Source of the DNA: Larix kaempferi
Lineage: Eukaryota > Streptophyta > Pinopsida > Pinales > Pinaceae
Direction: 5' to 3'
Assembly: GCA_027924585.1 (NCBI GenBank)
Contig: BSBM01000361.1
Coordinates: forward strand, 67,182,001 to 67,246,000
DNA length: 64,000 nt
A program made the position numbers and the translations under genes. Shown here piece by piece: positions 33,801-45,179 of the stretch. The notes below the pieces were generated by a model, which saw only the letters and a list, made by a program, of their open reading frames with translations, ran no database searches and had not been told where the DNA came from. How positions within the stretch are numbered: the stretch's first letter is position 1; every line of letters begins with the position of its first letter.

Positions 33801-34000
33801 AGCTTATCAGGAATATTTGGCCATGTTGGATCATGTGCGATGGGTCATTGATCAATTTCGCCAAATCAAGGAGATTCAAGATAGTCATGAAAGGTAGGTT
33901 GGTATTAGGTCCCACCATCGTACATTGTGTATTTTTCCCTCACGAAGTATGTGGCGATGATATCTATCCTCGATGAGAGGAAGAGGATGTTGTGTTCCCT
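30875..34000 (-). pseudogene. Decayed Ty3/Gypsy gag-protease, minus strand
   Basis: Read right to left through multiple stops and frameshifts. The gag core appears at 33900-33300: LWCSSNNIVDDSVKLCLFQ, KWYVNLPEESHATFG, DHIHEWCRQC, WFIKSLQPVIAKDVATSF and YAQSGYLYTILPDAP are the conserved plant Ty3/Gypsy gag blocks. A zinc knuckle at about 32660-32620 reads CSIWREYGHYTHHC, with the second Cys turned to Trp. The retropepsin follows near 32000-31700: CIIDEDASTCIIS (IDEGAS-type active site), then after a frameshift GRSYMYAMKAVASLVF and KIVTLDQLNYYD. A final CALCGQKGHATNLCP knuckle lies near 30950. No RT, RNase H or integrase follows. These proteins would form the virus-like particle core and process it. 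Dead. Confidence 0.85.
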
Positions 34001-36171
34001 ACTCCTAAAGAGGGAGAAGAAGTGGGTGGACTTACTCTGAGGCGTGGAAATAAAGAGTGGTGTTTAAATTCTCTTAGAGGGGAGAAAATGAAGGGTTACC
34101 TCTTTCGTGAGAGGATGAAGCAAAAGGATCTAAATTTTTTTCGAGGGGATAAAATGAATCAAGTAAGGAGTGACCTCTCTTGGATGATCCTATAAGTGTT
34201 TTGTGGGAGCAGCCCTGGCTAGATTATCTCCCTCATGAACCATGTGGAGAAAGATGGAAAACAACTCTCGAGAGAGGTGAAAGGCCTTGCAGTCTATGGG
34301 ACTGCCTTAGAGGGTTTTGTTCCTCAATGGTGGAATTTTAGTGACAAATGAGAGTGATGATGGAAATAAATATAATTTAACAAATGCAAAAATATGCCAA
34401 CTACAACATATGCAAAATGGTGCAAAGTGGGTAATATGTACTATGTTGGTTTAGTGCAAGTGCTCCCACATGTAGGTTCTTTTTTAATTGTGAGTTAGTG
34501 AAATTCTATTTAAAAATAAAATAAATGTAAATTCCCTAAAGACCTAACATCCTTCCTCTCAAATGTAACTTGGCCTTCCAAAAGTACAATTGCCGGTGAT
34601 AATGGGATCCACACAAGAGTTGACTAGTGAAGGTAACAAAGAATTAGTTATACCAGTGACGGGGCTATGTTCTGGAAGAGCTTGGCAACATTTCCCAATG
34701 ACAATATCCGACTTTAGGAGTCAATTGCGCACACAATTTCACCTTGGTGATATCCTAAGTTTGGCCACTAAAATACCTGTATCAAGTGTGGATAAGTGGT
34801 TTGGCCTGAGCTATATAGTGCCATCTCCACAAAAATACGAGTGACTCTTTGTGGGATGCAAGGAAATTATACCTTAGATTTCACATTCTTGGGCACCACA
34901 CCTTCTTATCCGGGTTGTCTTTTGACACTTGCTAATAGCAAGATTTAAAAGTACCTTATAAGTCAACAATCTATTTTTCATACAAAGTGTAGAAGATTGG
35001 TGGGAAATATTTGGATTCCCATCCCAATCAATCCTAAGAAAATTTGAATTTTCTTGTGACCTCCCTGTGGAGGAATTTAGTTGGTTGAGAATTACAAGTG
35101 TTGATTTTAAGAGTCCAAATTTGATTTAAGGAATGTAAGAGAGGTATTTCACAATATTACTTCTTTCTGATCCATCAATATCTCACAAGGTGCGAGATGG
35201 AGAGCATACTCAAAGTAATAGAGTCTTTAGGTCTCTTAGTGTATGCTACTGGAGACACATGTGTAAAATAGTCAAATGATATTGTTGGTTTCAATTAACT
35301 AGAGATCTCAAAGTAAATACAAATGTAGTTTATACTTCAACTCAAAATATGCTAATGGTGCTTCCAACTAACAATTTTGATCAACAATGCTTATGAAATT
35401 GAAAAGTGTGTAATGGAGCTATTTCACACTTCTCTCCTTTTTCTAATTCACCAAGATCACATGGAATGCGAGGTGAAGAGCATACTTCGAGATATTAGAG
35501 TCTTTAGGTCCTTGCTTGTGTGCAAAAGTGAGTTACACTACTTTTCCTAAAACATGCGAAGTAAGCAAATAACATAAGACGTCAATACTAATAACTTCTA
35601 TGAAATGGAAAGCAAGATGTCTTAATACTAGTGATGACTATGAGCCCTATTGAAACCCCCAAAGTATTTTACCTAAGAAGATTTAAAGAGAAGACCTCTT
35701 TACTTCCTAATCTTGGGCCAAGTGAGCTAATTACTAAAGAAAAATTTAACTATTGCAATTTAATTTAATTCTAGTTCATTAGTGACCAGTCATTGGGACT
35801 GCAAGGTTTGATTAAAGTAGATAAAAATAAAAATAAAAGATAGTAGTGCGGGTTTTCCCAAGTAGCGCAGTTACAACATAGCATATATTTGCGTTAGTAG
35901 AGAGCATATTACCGTGCAGAAGAAGGATTGAGAAACTATGCAGTAGCACGACTATCAAAGAAAAATCTGTGCAAGTAGTGCGTACGGGGCACCGAGATTT
36001 GCATTATTGTGTAAACAACAATTACGGCTAAGAGGAGGCTGAATTCTGGAAATGGAGGCTATGATTATAATCTCTTGCACAAGACAAGAAATCTGAATTA
36101 ACTATTTAGCAAATAACAACCTAGTTAATATGAAATGAACAAAAATGAAGTGGAGTAGCCATAAATACTAT
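34001..36171. other. Probable leader of the Gypsy element; no gene
   Basis: Lies between the right LTR-like repeat and gag. It contains a diverged direct duplication spaced about 290 bp (35180-35260 and 35460-35530: GCGAG(A/G)TG, AGAGCATACT, TTAGAGTCTTTAGGTC). A plus-strand open frame at 34590-34844 has no recognisable motif. Confidence 0.5.
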
Positions 36172-37127
36172 TGTGAGAAAATTTGCACAAAGGTGTGCAT
36201 CCCTTCCCACTTGAGGAGTAAAAGTCTTGGTGGTTGTTAACAAGGCCCAATATTGTGTTACTAAAGCAAATGTGAGTGAATCCAAATTGATATTGCAAGC
36301 TCTTGTTAGTAAAACAAAACAAAATGAAAAGAAAACAAATAAGTTGAAATAAAACAAAGGGAGAGAGGAAATGCAAACCACGACAAGAATAAAATGCTAG
36401 AACCAATTTAGATTGCCCAGTTGTCAAGCTTGTTACATGTAGTGTCACCTAGGAGGTGTGGGATTCAAGGGAAGCCAACAATATCCCTTATGGAGGTCCT
36501 TTTTTTCCGCACTAAATGCTAAATAACTTGAAGAACAAATGGGAGAAAGTTTCCCCTTGGAGGAAGGTGGAAAGGGATATTGAGGAATGCCAAGAGGTGT
36601 AGGAAGAGGTGGACTATGTAAAAGTTCCAACACAATTCTAGCATCATAACCTTGCTCTTATTTTCTCTATTTATATGCATGCCCATGGCTTCCTTTTATA
36701 GGCCAAGAAACATCTAGATCCAAGTGTGAATCCCATCACCTCATGAACGAGCTCCAAAGTACAAAAGGGGGGCTATTCAATGCTTAAAGAGCCAAATTCG
36801 AATTTAAGTTGGTGAGGGAGATTTCATGAGCCTTCAATGTGTGCTTGGTGGTTGAGATCCTGCTATTTTTTTACAGTAGCATGAATCTCAAAGGATAATC
36901 TGCGCTAGGCTAGCGCAGGCACACAACTGGTAACATGTGCTATAGCATGGGCTAACATGGCTTTACCTGCGCTACCTCTTCTTTTGATTGTTTTTTGGCA
37001 TTTTTGAACTCATGTTTTTTTCTGGTTCAATGAGGATGTCTTTGGTGAGCTACATGCTATATGGTGATGACGCCTTACTACAATATTAGCTAAAATGTCG
37101 CATGTGTGCGAAATTTGAGCATTAACA
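36172..37127 (-). repeat. LTR-like repeat, right copy (5' LTR if the element runs on the minus strand)
   Basis: 956 bp starting TGTGAGAAAATTTGCAC and ending GAGCATTAACA, so both ends have the TG...CA signature. Direct repeat of 18373-19335 over its whole length with many substitutions, implying an old pair. Confidence 0.78.
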
Positions 37128-39879
37128 AATACCATGTGAAGTGTTGAAGCAAATACTTCAGGCTAGTATTTTTGATAATGTTGGAGCTACGATAGTTTTT
37201 ACTTGGGAACAAGACAAGATGAAAGGTTTTTTTTTTCATGGAATTGGTGCAACACTTCTCGTGAAGTACCGTTATATGTTGCAGGCATGGGACGATTTGC
37301 TGAAGCCAAAAAGGTAACAAAGGACATAGACTCATATTGTGTTTTTTCTTTATGGTTATTGATGACCACCTACTAATACAATTTGACTTGCATATTTTTC
37401 CTTAATCTATATTGTTTATGCGAATCATCCATGGAGAATCAAAAAAATAGTGGCATTTGCAAGCATGGTAATTTATATGTTGTCCTATGTTTCAATGAAG
37501 TGTTTTTTCTTGTATTAAGTGACTGATTTTTGTTGAAAATATACAATGCTTTACACTATGTTCAGTAACTAGTTTTTATATGTTGCTAGTTTTTACACAC
37601 TTTGTGGATAGATTTGTTGATGGAGTGGGTTCAAGACTTTGTTTGGTGGTGCTAATATTTTCTATTTTTTTCATTCTTAAAAGATATTACACACTTTGTG
37701 GATAGATTTTTTGATGGAGTGGGTTCAAGACTCTGTTTGGTGGTTCTAATCCTTTCTGTTTTTATATTCTTAAAATAGATCTAAGTTTTTGTATTTGTGG
37801 ATAAGACAATTGTTTTGTATTTGTATTCACATTGGTGCCCCCTTTTCCAAACTTTCACTCGAAATCCCACACAGGTTTACAATGAGCTCAAACAAAGAGG
37901 AAAATTGTTTAAGGTAGTTTTCATTACTAATGACCGAGATCAATAGGCCTTTGAGGAGTACTTCTCAAGCAATATTATGCTCTTAAAATATCTTTCTTGA
38001 ATCATTGTACATTCTTGGAATATCATGTTTATGATCAAAGACTATGATCAAGCGGGAATTTTTAACATGAGCATCATGGTGGAAGTCACCCATTGATGAT
38101 GATGGTCCTTTTTCCCCTCCTATATGGAGAGTTTATAATTTAGCCTAGAGCACAATGTTATGATGATGGGTCAGACATCTGAGAAAGCAGCACAGATCTT
38201 CAAAATTAAACAAAGTGAAATTAGAAACATAACTATAAAGAGTTGTTATTTTATGTATGTGGGTAACCTATGATGAAGTCATGAAAAACTCATTATACAT
38301 GAAAAATTAGAGGAGGAAATTTCTTAGAAACTCTGAATTGAGATTTATTTTCTTAGTTTATGATATGAGGATATATTTATATTTCCTCTTTGTTTAAAGT
38401 GTCACTTGTAATGGGTTTTTCACACAAGTCTTGGTGTACATAAGGAACAATGTCCCATGCATAAAATATTACTTGTGTTGAAGTAGTATAGTTGATCAAA
38501 GCATCACTATAAAATGTCCTTAATTCCTAGAGATGTTAATTTGAATGTTGCATGTATTTTCAAACATTCAAACATTCAATATTGTTCTCTAGAGAGCCAC
38601 AATTGCTCCATATGACAACTAATGCATTTATTTTTTCCCAACCTTTTAATAGAGTGATTTTAATGACATAAATGTTCTTGAATTATGAGTCTCTTAAGCA
38701 TTTTTACTAGATTTCTCATAATTAATTTCTTCTTCATAAGAAGCATGTCTAAATTTGATGGATGAATAGTGGCAATCGATTGATTGTTGGTCAATCTAAT
38801 TCAGTAATGGAGCCAAGGGAATCATTAATCGATGTTCTACATTTGAGTATAAATATGCAACAATAGTAACATGCTAATAAGACAAATATTGATGGATAGG
38901 CTTTCAACTCTTATTTGTTGTAGAAAGTTTTCTATTTGGAAAATGTACTCTTAAATAAAGACTTTTCTGCGAAAGACTAAAGAGAATTTTGTTTTATCTA
39001 TTTATTTCTTAAGCTAGAAGACAGGGACTAAGTTACACGCAACTATTGTTTTTATAAGGACTCAATAATCAAATTTTCAAAAAATCTTTGTAAATAAACA
39101 ATTTAGACTATTTTATAAAAACTCAATAATCAAAATTAAAAATAAAAATAAAATGCAACTTTGTTTCACTTAAAAAAACTGCTTAGAAAGGCTGCAACAA
39201 GTCAGACTTAAAAAGATGGGTTCCCTGCCAATGGTTTGGATCGAATCTTGCTATTTAAAAAACAAATATGAAGTGTTAGCGACCAAAAGATTTGTAGCAT
39301 GTTTTAAAGGGAGTTTTCCCAACTAACGACTTAGATTAAGTCACGCTAGTTCCTGGAAGAGATCTAGACTGTTCGTGGTTGAAATCCCATGCAAAATATA
39401 ATAAGAAGACCCATACACCAACGACCAGGATTAATCTAAACCTCTTTAGCAACTAATCTGATCCATTTTCACAGGGGTAGCTACTATGTCGTCACAGAAG
39501 ATACCTGATTCCTTGGAGAGTCGTAGATTCACCTTACAAAGCATATTCTACCTGAAAAAAGCAGTCGCCCAACTATTCATTGAGGTTTGAGCTAAAGACG
39601 ATTAGAAGCAAACCATAAAATTCATATACGGTACCTATAGCAAACTCAAGTAAGTAGAATTTTCGTTATTCTGGCCATTTGTTTGTCAAATCTATTTCAA
39701 ATCCTCTGAAGTCAAGTAAGAATTGTATAGTTTCTCTCCCCTAGGTGGTTTTCTTGTTGTGTCCCATTCTATCTGAAATTACTCTGTACCTATTTCCACA
39801 AAAGCTCAAAATGCCAAGGTAAAAAGCTACCATCTCAAGCTTGTCCTCTCAGGACCTTTCTCACCAATCTAATGTCTCC
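37128..39879. other. Non-coding stretch with one local duplication
   Basis: No gene recognised. A direct duplication of about 90 bp (37592-37676 and 37686-37765) shares TTACACACTTTGTGGATAGA, TTGATGGAGTGGGTTCAAGA and CTCTGTTTGGTGG-like words. The rest is AT-rich with short frames only. Confidence 0.5.
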
Positions 39880-42800
39880 AATGTATCGTCATATGATATG
39901 TTACCCTTTGTCCACCAATGGGTCGATGTATCTCTACCCGATCTAACTAAAACCACAACATGACAACTAATAAGAGCCTCTCTTGGAAAATTGCTTGCCT
40001 CAAATGCCTCATCTAGATTCTGGAAGTATGAGTTAGCTCAACAAATAGTCTTTGATGCCTTTCCTTTTCCTGAATTTGTCCAGTTGTGTGCAAGTCATTA
40101 CAATCTGGCCATGTCCACCGTTTACTCTAGTAATGGTCAGGATGCTCTATTTGAAATATTAACTGTCTCAATTCCCAAAATGTTAGGTACTATCCCTACT
40201 GGGAAGACTATATCCCTAGAAGATCAAGCCTCTCATCATGAAAATATGAGTTTTTCCTTAAAGGAGAAATTACGAGCCCAACTTGTGTCCACTCATAAGT
40301 AACACCTAGTTCCCCTTGACCCATGGAAGCAGGAAAAATTGTCATCCTAGAACCGAGAAATTGTTACGGATTTTGTATTGATATTTGGTAGAGATTTTGA
40401 TGGAAATGTTGATGAAGGAATGGCTGCAATGGTCGATGCTTATAACTATAATTTAGCACCCAAATAAAACTATGCAGAATCCCTAGCAACATGAATAAAG
40501 GCTCGACTAGAATATTTCAATGAAACTATAATCTTCATATATTATTCCTACCTAGTCTATTTACTCATATTTGATTAGTCTCAACATTTTGAAGACCTAA
40601 ATATCCAAAGAACTGAAAATGGATCCCCCACTACAATATATGGCAGGATCCATTGGGTAAAGAATGGGAAGGAATAAGGGGTCACTTGGACCCACTTTGT
40701 GTCTCAGTTCATGTACCGAACCTTTGATTTGATCACTACCTAAACTCATGCCTCAAGAAAGCAGATCATATTTACAACTTGGAGAGGCACTTAAAAGAGG
40801 AGATTGGTATTTGGTAGAGGATTACACTATAATTAGATTATATGGCAGTGAAACTCCTCCCTACAAGTTTCCCAAGTTTCTCACCCCTAGAAATTTTGGT
40901 CTTGAATACGTAAAATAGATGGTAGAGGTGGATAAGGATCCATTTTGTTAAATCCAAGAGGAGCGAGAGATATAGATTTCCCATAGCTATAGGGGGATAT
41001 ACCATTAATATTAAGAAAGGCCTTGAACAAGTCATAAATTGAATATATCTTGGGGATATGATCCACATCTACTAATCAGACATGAAAAGGGAAGAAAATT
41101 GCTAAATACATAGGATCATGAGTCTAAACTAGAGCTGGAAAAAATGGTAAATAAGGACACCTTTGAAGAAGGACAAAGAATAATCCAAGAAGAAGAAAAC
41201 CCTACTGATATAATGGTTCATGAATTCACTCAACTTACTCAAGAGCCTTCTAGTGGCTCCACCCTATTATGCCTTCAACATGCCAAAAGGAGCTTCAGTG
41301 ACCAAAGAAGATATGGAATTCCTGGATCCTTTGTAAGAGAGATATGATGAATATGTTGGAGAATATGGAAGCCTAGATAAGTGTAGAAGCGAAGCCTGGT
41401 GGATAATTTAGAAGCACCTGAAGAAAGAGGATGCTCCATATCGAACCATAATTGAAGATAACAAGTTTGAAGATTTGTATGAAGAATATGATGATGATGA
41501 TGAACTCAGAATGAAGCCAATTCCCCAAGAAGAGACATAGCAAGTTATATGGGTATCAGAAATTGAACAAGGCAGAAGAGAATAAGAACTCTCAATAATG
41601 GAGGCTGATGTCCCCTCACCTTCCAAAGAAGCATAACCATATCATAAAGCTTTTCCAATCATGCTATCCATGGGTTTTGATACAGAGCGAGGGCTGGGGA
41701 AAGAAGGCCAAGGAAATAAAGAATTCATTCAACTTGAAAAGAGGCTTAAAATATTAGGCCCTGGAGCTGAGACATATGTGTCAAATAGAGAACATCAAGT
41801 ATCTCCAGAAACAAATCACAAAGAGGTCCTTGGAGAAGTTCAAAGTGAGCATAGTAAAGAAGAAATTCAGGAGCCTAAAATACCACCAGGGTGGGAGCAT
41901 AGTAATCCAGGGAAAAAACAACAGGAGGAAGATGTTGAAATATCTCCAGGATGGGAGCGTTTGGAGATAAGTGGAGGACACCAGGGGGATATGTTGAAGT
42001 ACCAACAATGAAGCAAGCTTGTCATAAAGAGAAATCCCAAGGTGATCTCATGGATATAAAAGATAGTGAGCCTAATGAGACACCTCTTAATCCAGTTATA
42101 ATCATTACTTAGTCTCCCATTAGAGAAGAATTTTTCCCTGTGGGTGAGGGAACCAAAGAACCTGAAACGAATTTACTTGCAATCATGGAAGAGGTTTCTT
42201 AGGAAGAAGGAAACAACAACGAAGATATAGAGTTTAAAGATGAATCATCACATATTATGAAAGGAAAAGTTGAGGAAATCCTTCAAGAAGAGCCCAAAGG
42301 AAAAATAATTAAGATAAGTGAGGTTACATCATATCTAGAAGAAGAGAAGAGCTAGGATGAATGGAAAATGAGTAGTTCACAAGATATTGATCAACCACAA
42401 GAAAACCAACTTGAAGGAGACGAAACTACCACCGATTCTTGTCATGTTGTTTTGGGGTCTAGTAATCTATTGTCTATTGAAATTGCAGGGAATACTATGA
42501 GTTCCTTCTTCAAGTTCACAGTTTCAGAGATGACACAACAGGAAGTTGGAAGTGGAAAGGTTGGATTAGTAGAGATCACAATTCCTCTCACATTGTTGGA
42601 GAAAGAACAAAAGAGGAGAAAAAAAACTCCTAGAAAATTTTCCCATTGTAGAATGTTTGGACTCACATGCTCAAGCTAGGTCAATATCAAGGTTTGAACC
42701 TAGCAAAAATACATTTAAAATAGTCACAATTGAACCTCTAGCAAGTAAAGCATACAAATACTTGCAGCCTAATGAGTGGAGGAATTCACAGGTCATAATA

Positions 42801-44215
42801 GACACTACAAATTTGCCTCAAGAAGATGACATATCAATGGAAGAGGGGTTAAATAGCATAGTGTATAGTAAGTGTGCCAAGGATTCTATTGATCTAAGTG
42901 GGTATAATAGACTTGCTTCTTTGATTGCAGAAAGGGATGTGAATGAGGAAAGAATTAAAGAGTTGGAGCAATTAGAGGAGAATTCAAGAGAACTTAAAAT
43001 CAAGTTAGACGAGGAAAATGTACAACTTGACTCCTATAAGATAAAGCTATTAGAGGAAAAAGGAACGTTGGAGATTCCACCTACTATCGTTTAGAGAACA
43101 TGTCAAGATGAACATATAGATAACCTATGACAGAGGTTAGGCCATACAGAGAAAGAATGAGGCGAGTGGAAAACCAAAGTGACTGATGGTCTCATGGAAA
43201 TTGTCCAATTGAAAGAACTCATAGAAAATAAAAATGAAAGCCTTAAACTATAGGGAGCAAAGCTCATGAAAGCGAATCAAAAGGTTCATGACTTAAATAA
43301 GCTTATAGTTGAGCTTAAGTTAGAAGTGGATATGTTTCGAACAAAGAATTAGGATGCCCTAGATTAGGCTAGAATGGTGGAGAAAGTGATCATGATAAAA
43401 AAAATTCCATGGAAATGTATCTTTGAGGACTTGCTCAAAATTAGAGATCATATGTAATTTTTCTTGAGTTTTATAGAGTTTTCTCAGAAGCAACTGAATA
43501 TGTAGAGAAGAATCAAGAAAACATACAATATAACTGTCAGGTGGCTAGGATATCCAAACAGTGGTAAATACCTTATCTCTAGAGCAATTAAAGTTAATGA
43601 AAATATATGATAGGACATGGTCCATTATGAAGATGGATAATTTTATGCATAAGTCCACCTCCCTAGGAATACTTAAAAGAAAATTTAACAAGGTCCATAG
43701 CTTTGATCAACCCATTCTTTAAAACAATCAATTCCATGATAACTAATGGGCTCTCACCCCCTTGGACTGAGGAATATCAACTCTTCTAATAATATTTATA
43801 CGAACATAAATTCCATGAGAAGATGCCTCAACTTACATCAGTTATGGAGAGAGTAAGTCCACATATAGAAGATGAATTATTAAATGAGTTGCAACTTACA
43901 ATTTCTATAGTTTCTTTGTTAAAGAATTTAATTGCGAGGTTGGGGAATGTAGACTACACACCTCAATATGAATTAGATAAATATTTTAGGGTTTTGAAGG
44001 GTAAACCAGGATTGACTAAGAAGGGTTGGTAGAACATGCATGTTTTAAGAAACTACATGATAGGGGAACAACAACAATCGCAAATAATTACAAAGGGCAC
44101 AAGGGAATCATCCCAAACCCCACAAAAATATATGTGAGGAAATATAATGAAATAAACAAAATGATAAAGTTTGGCATACCCCAAATTTTCACAAGTGAGT
44201 TATCCACGAGTTGAA
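39880..44215 (+). pseudogene. Long decayed reading tract of unknown family
   Basis: Coding-like sequence continues for over 4 kb on the plus strand with many stops and at least five frame changes. Open pieces: 39991-40302, 40770-40910, 41144-41347, 41661-42011, 42368-42679, 42657-43094 and 43823-44032. Recognisable traits: an aromatic-rich N-terminal region (RFWKYELAQQIVFDAFPFPE; EDYTIIRLYGSETPPYKFP), a G-patch-like GFDTERGLGKEGQGNKEF (near 41670), two PGWE repeats (IPPGWEHSNPG, ISPGWERLEIS), and a charged coiled-coil-like segment (42930-43070). A G-patch occurs in some retroviral and Ty3-like polyproteins, which would suit a retroelement. I see no protease, RT or integrase. Many internal stops are TAA, TAG or TGA, as expected from C-to-T decay of CAA, CAG and CGA. 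Function and family unknown. Confidence 0.5.
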
Positions 44216-44818
44216 AAGTTAGTAACGCTGGCTCAATAGAAGACTTAAATCAGAAAATTAAAACAAATGCATCATCATATTTCTCAAAGAAAATAGTCAG
44301 GATCATAATTGGAGAACATATTTAAGCTCCTCGAGAAGAGGAAAAAATGAGGTTCATTCATTTTCTCATGAGTTAAAAAGCCAAAAGAATTTTCTAGGAT
44401 CTGCAACATTAGCCCTTTATATATTCTTCTCTCATTATTCATTGTAATAGATCAAATAAATCATGCTATATAAAAAAGAAAAATAGAACCAGGGAACAAA
44501 TGAATCAACCCCCCCTAATGTATGTACTATTTTTTTGAAGAAATAATATGCTATGAATTTGAAACCAGGACTAAATCCATTGGTCACTAGGGTTTGAAGG
44601 AAAAGTGTCTTATATTATGCTTTGAATTCTCTTTCTAATGGTAGGAATGTCTTTATATGTATACTTGAATATATGGATTTGAACTTTCTTACACCCATAT
44701 GGTTTTATCCAGTTTCTTGAATTGCATTTTAATGGAGGGCTCTCAATGCTTTATTGTTGAATGTGTTTAATGATGTATCTTCTTTGAAGAGAAATTGATT
44801 ATGATTATGGCGCCCCAG
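44216..44818. other. Host flank left of the coiled-coil LTR element
   Basis: No gene. Contains CTATATAAAAAAG near 44464 and a C-tract near 44509. The last bases before the element, GGCGCCCCAG, include the left target duplication CCCAG (44814-44818). Confidence 0.5.
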
Positions 44819-45120
44819 TGCTGTGAACGTATCTGTTCACTAAGTTAATAGTCAAATCCGACTCTCATATTGGATAATAAGTAAGAATAATATATTAGAT
44901 GGTAGGATAAAAGATGATGTCTTTTACAAGATAGACTTTCCCGTATTTATAATTGTTTAAAGGGTGTCTAATGCAACTCTTCATAAAGAGTTACACCATT
45001 TCACTAATTAATTATATTATTATATTATTCTTGTTTGTTGTTATTATTATTATTATTATTATTTATATATATATATATATATATGTTGATGTTTATTTTA
45101 TTATTATTTTATTCATAGCA
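44819..45120 (-). repeat. 3' LTR of the coiled-coil element
   Basis: 302 bp. Contains a (TTA)n/(AT)n microsatellite near 45041-45084 that is longer than in the partner LTR, accounting for most of the length difference. Confidence 0.93.
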
Positions 45121-45140
45121 TTGCCTCTCTCTTAGAAAGG
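45121..45140 (-). promoter_or_regulatory. Candidate polypurine tract of the coiled-coil element
   Basis: Minus-strand AAGAGAGAGGCAA directly precedes the 3' LTR start TGCTATG; purine-rich and correctly placed, though three non-consensus bases (CAA) separate it from the LTR. Confidence 0.6.
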
Positions 45141-45179
45141 CTTTGTCCTCAAAGCCTTATAACGTTGTCGCACCGTTCC

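Larger units (their letters stand above)
18373..37127 (-). mobile_element. Putative nested Ty3/Gypsy element bounded by two direct LTR-like repeats
   Basis: Two direct repeats of about 0.96 kb (18373-19335 and 36172-37127) bracket a minus-strand gag-protease pseudogene (30875-34000). If they are its LTRs, the element runs right to left: 5' LTR at 36172-37127, a 2-kb leader, gag and protease, 3' LTR at 18373-19335. Supporting this, the minus strand just before the left repeat carries a polypurine-like AGGGGGCAT, and the leader edge reads ATAGTATTTATGG, a weak match to an initiator-tRNA primer site. Two Copia elements lie in the interior, which would explain its length. Against it: no matching 5-bp target duplication (ATTGT versus AATAC), and no Gypsy reverse transcriptase or integrase is visible. 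Alternatively the repeats are two independent solo LTRs. Confidence 0.5.

Noticed and set aside
17684-39046. ~40-bp similarity between 17684 and 39027 as ends of a larger element
   Set aside because: Too short, no TG...CA ends and no target duplication; probably a shared remnant.
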